From assembly GCA_024642295.1 (NCBI GenBank), contig JAHEBK010000082.1, positions 1-7,223 of the forward strand: a stretch of DNA of 7,223 nucleotides, in the 5' to 3' direction. Positions within the stretch are counted from its first letter, which is position 1. Every line of letters begins with the position of its first letter. Positions 7,116 to 7,223 of this stretch are shown in pieces. The stretch is from Flavobacterium sp. Lineage in GTDB: Bacteria; Bacteroidota; Bacteroidia; Flavobacteriales; Flavobacteriaceae. Made by a program: the position numbers and the translations under genes. The notes beneath the pieces are model-generated. The model had not been told where the DNA came from, searched no databases, and worked only from the letters and a program-made list of their open reading frames with translations.

Positions 7116-7143
7116 AAAAAACGAGATTTTTCTCGTTTTTTTT
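7116..7143 (+). terminator. Intrinsic terminator of the glmS operon
   Basis: AAAAAACGAGA (7116-7126) pairs perfectly with TCTCGTTTTTT (7131-7141) around a TTTT loop, and the T run continues to 7143. The 11-bp stem with a CGAGA/TCTCG core and trailing T tract, 23 bases after the glmS stop, is a typical Rho-independent terminator. Its flanking A and T runs mean it could also work on the opposite strand. Confidence 0.9.
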
Positions 7144-7199
7144 ATGCCTTTTTTGAGCTGTTTATTTTTATTATAAATGTATTTTTTCCCCTCTTTTTA

Positions 7200-7211
7200 T
7201 ATGCGCGCATA
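7200..7211. repeat. 12-bp perfect palindrome TATGCGCGCATA
   Basis: A perfect inverted repeat without spacer, with a GCGCGC centre, lies in otherwise very AT-rich noncoding DNA after the glmS terminator. The stretch 7144-7223 has no coding signal that I can see. The palindrome could be an operator for a gene beyond the right edge, but nothing here identifies a binding protein. Confidence 0.5.
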
Positions 7212-7223
7212 GTATATTTTCTA

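Overview
The window looks like chromosomal DNA of a flavobacterium (Bacteroidota, probably Flavobacteriaceae). The evidence is the AT-rich composition, A-rich translation starts with almost no Shine-Dalgarno sequence, several matches to the Bacteroidota promoter core TAnnTTTG, and a DUF4270-type lipoprotein with a Cys-Ser-Cys lipobox. The content is core housekeeping and envelope genes. I see no insertion sequence, phage, CRISPR array, tRNA, rRNA or toxin-antitoxin pair.

Two blocks diverge from a short promoter region at about 2730-2837. The leftward (minus) block is panC, then panD 14 bases later, then after a 178-base gap a secreted alpha/beta-hydrolase-like protein, whose stop codon overlaps by one base the start of radA. 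radA runs off the left edge of the window. PanD makes beta-alanine and PanC joins it to pantoate, so together they form the last part of pantothenate (CoA precursor) synthesis.

The rightward (plus) block is a short protein related to the N-terminal half of glycogen synthase, a DUF4270 outer-membrane lipoprotein, and glmS. Gaps are 19 and 9 bases, and a good intrinsic terminator follows glmS, so this is very probably one transcript. GlmS makes glucosamine-6-phosphate for peptidoglycan and LPS. The lipoprotein partner suggests an envelope theme, but the role of the glycogen-synthase-like protein is unknown.

The points most worth a second look are: the hydrolase-like protein with Asp where the catalytic Ser should be; the half-length glycogen-synthase relative without the family's substrate-binding motif, in an operon with glmS; the overlapping divergent promoters, which also argue for a PanC start 30 bases downstream of the longest reading frame; a possible leaderless promoter for panD; and a 12-bp GC-cored palindrome near the right edge. 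I found no clear new multi-gene system.
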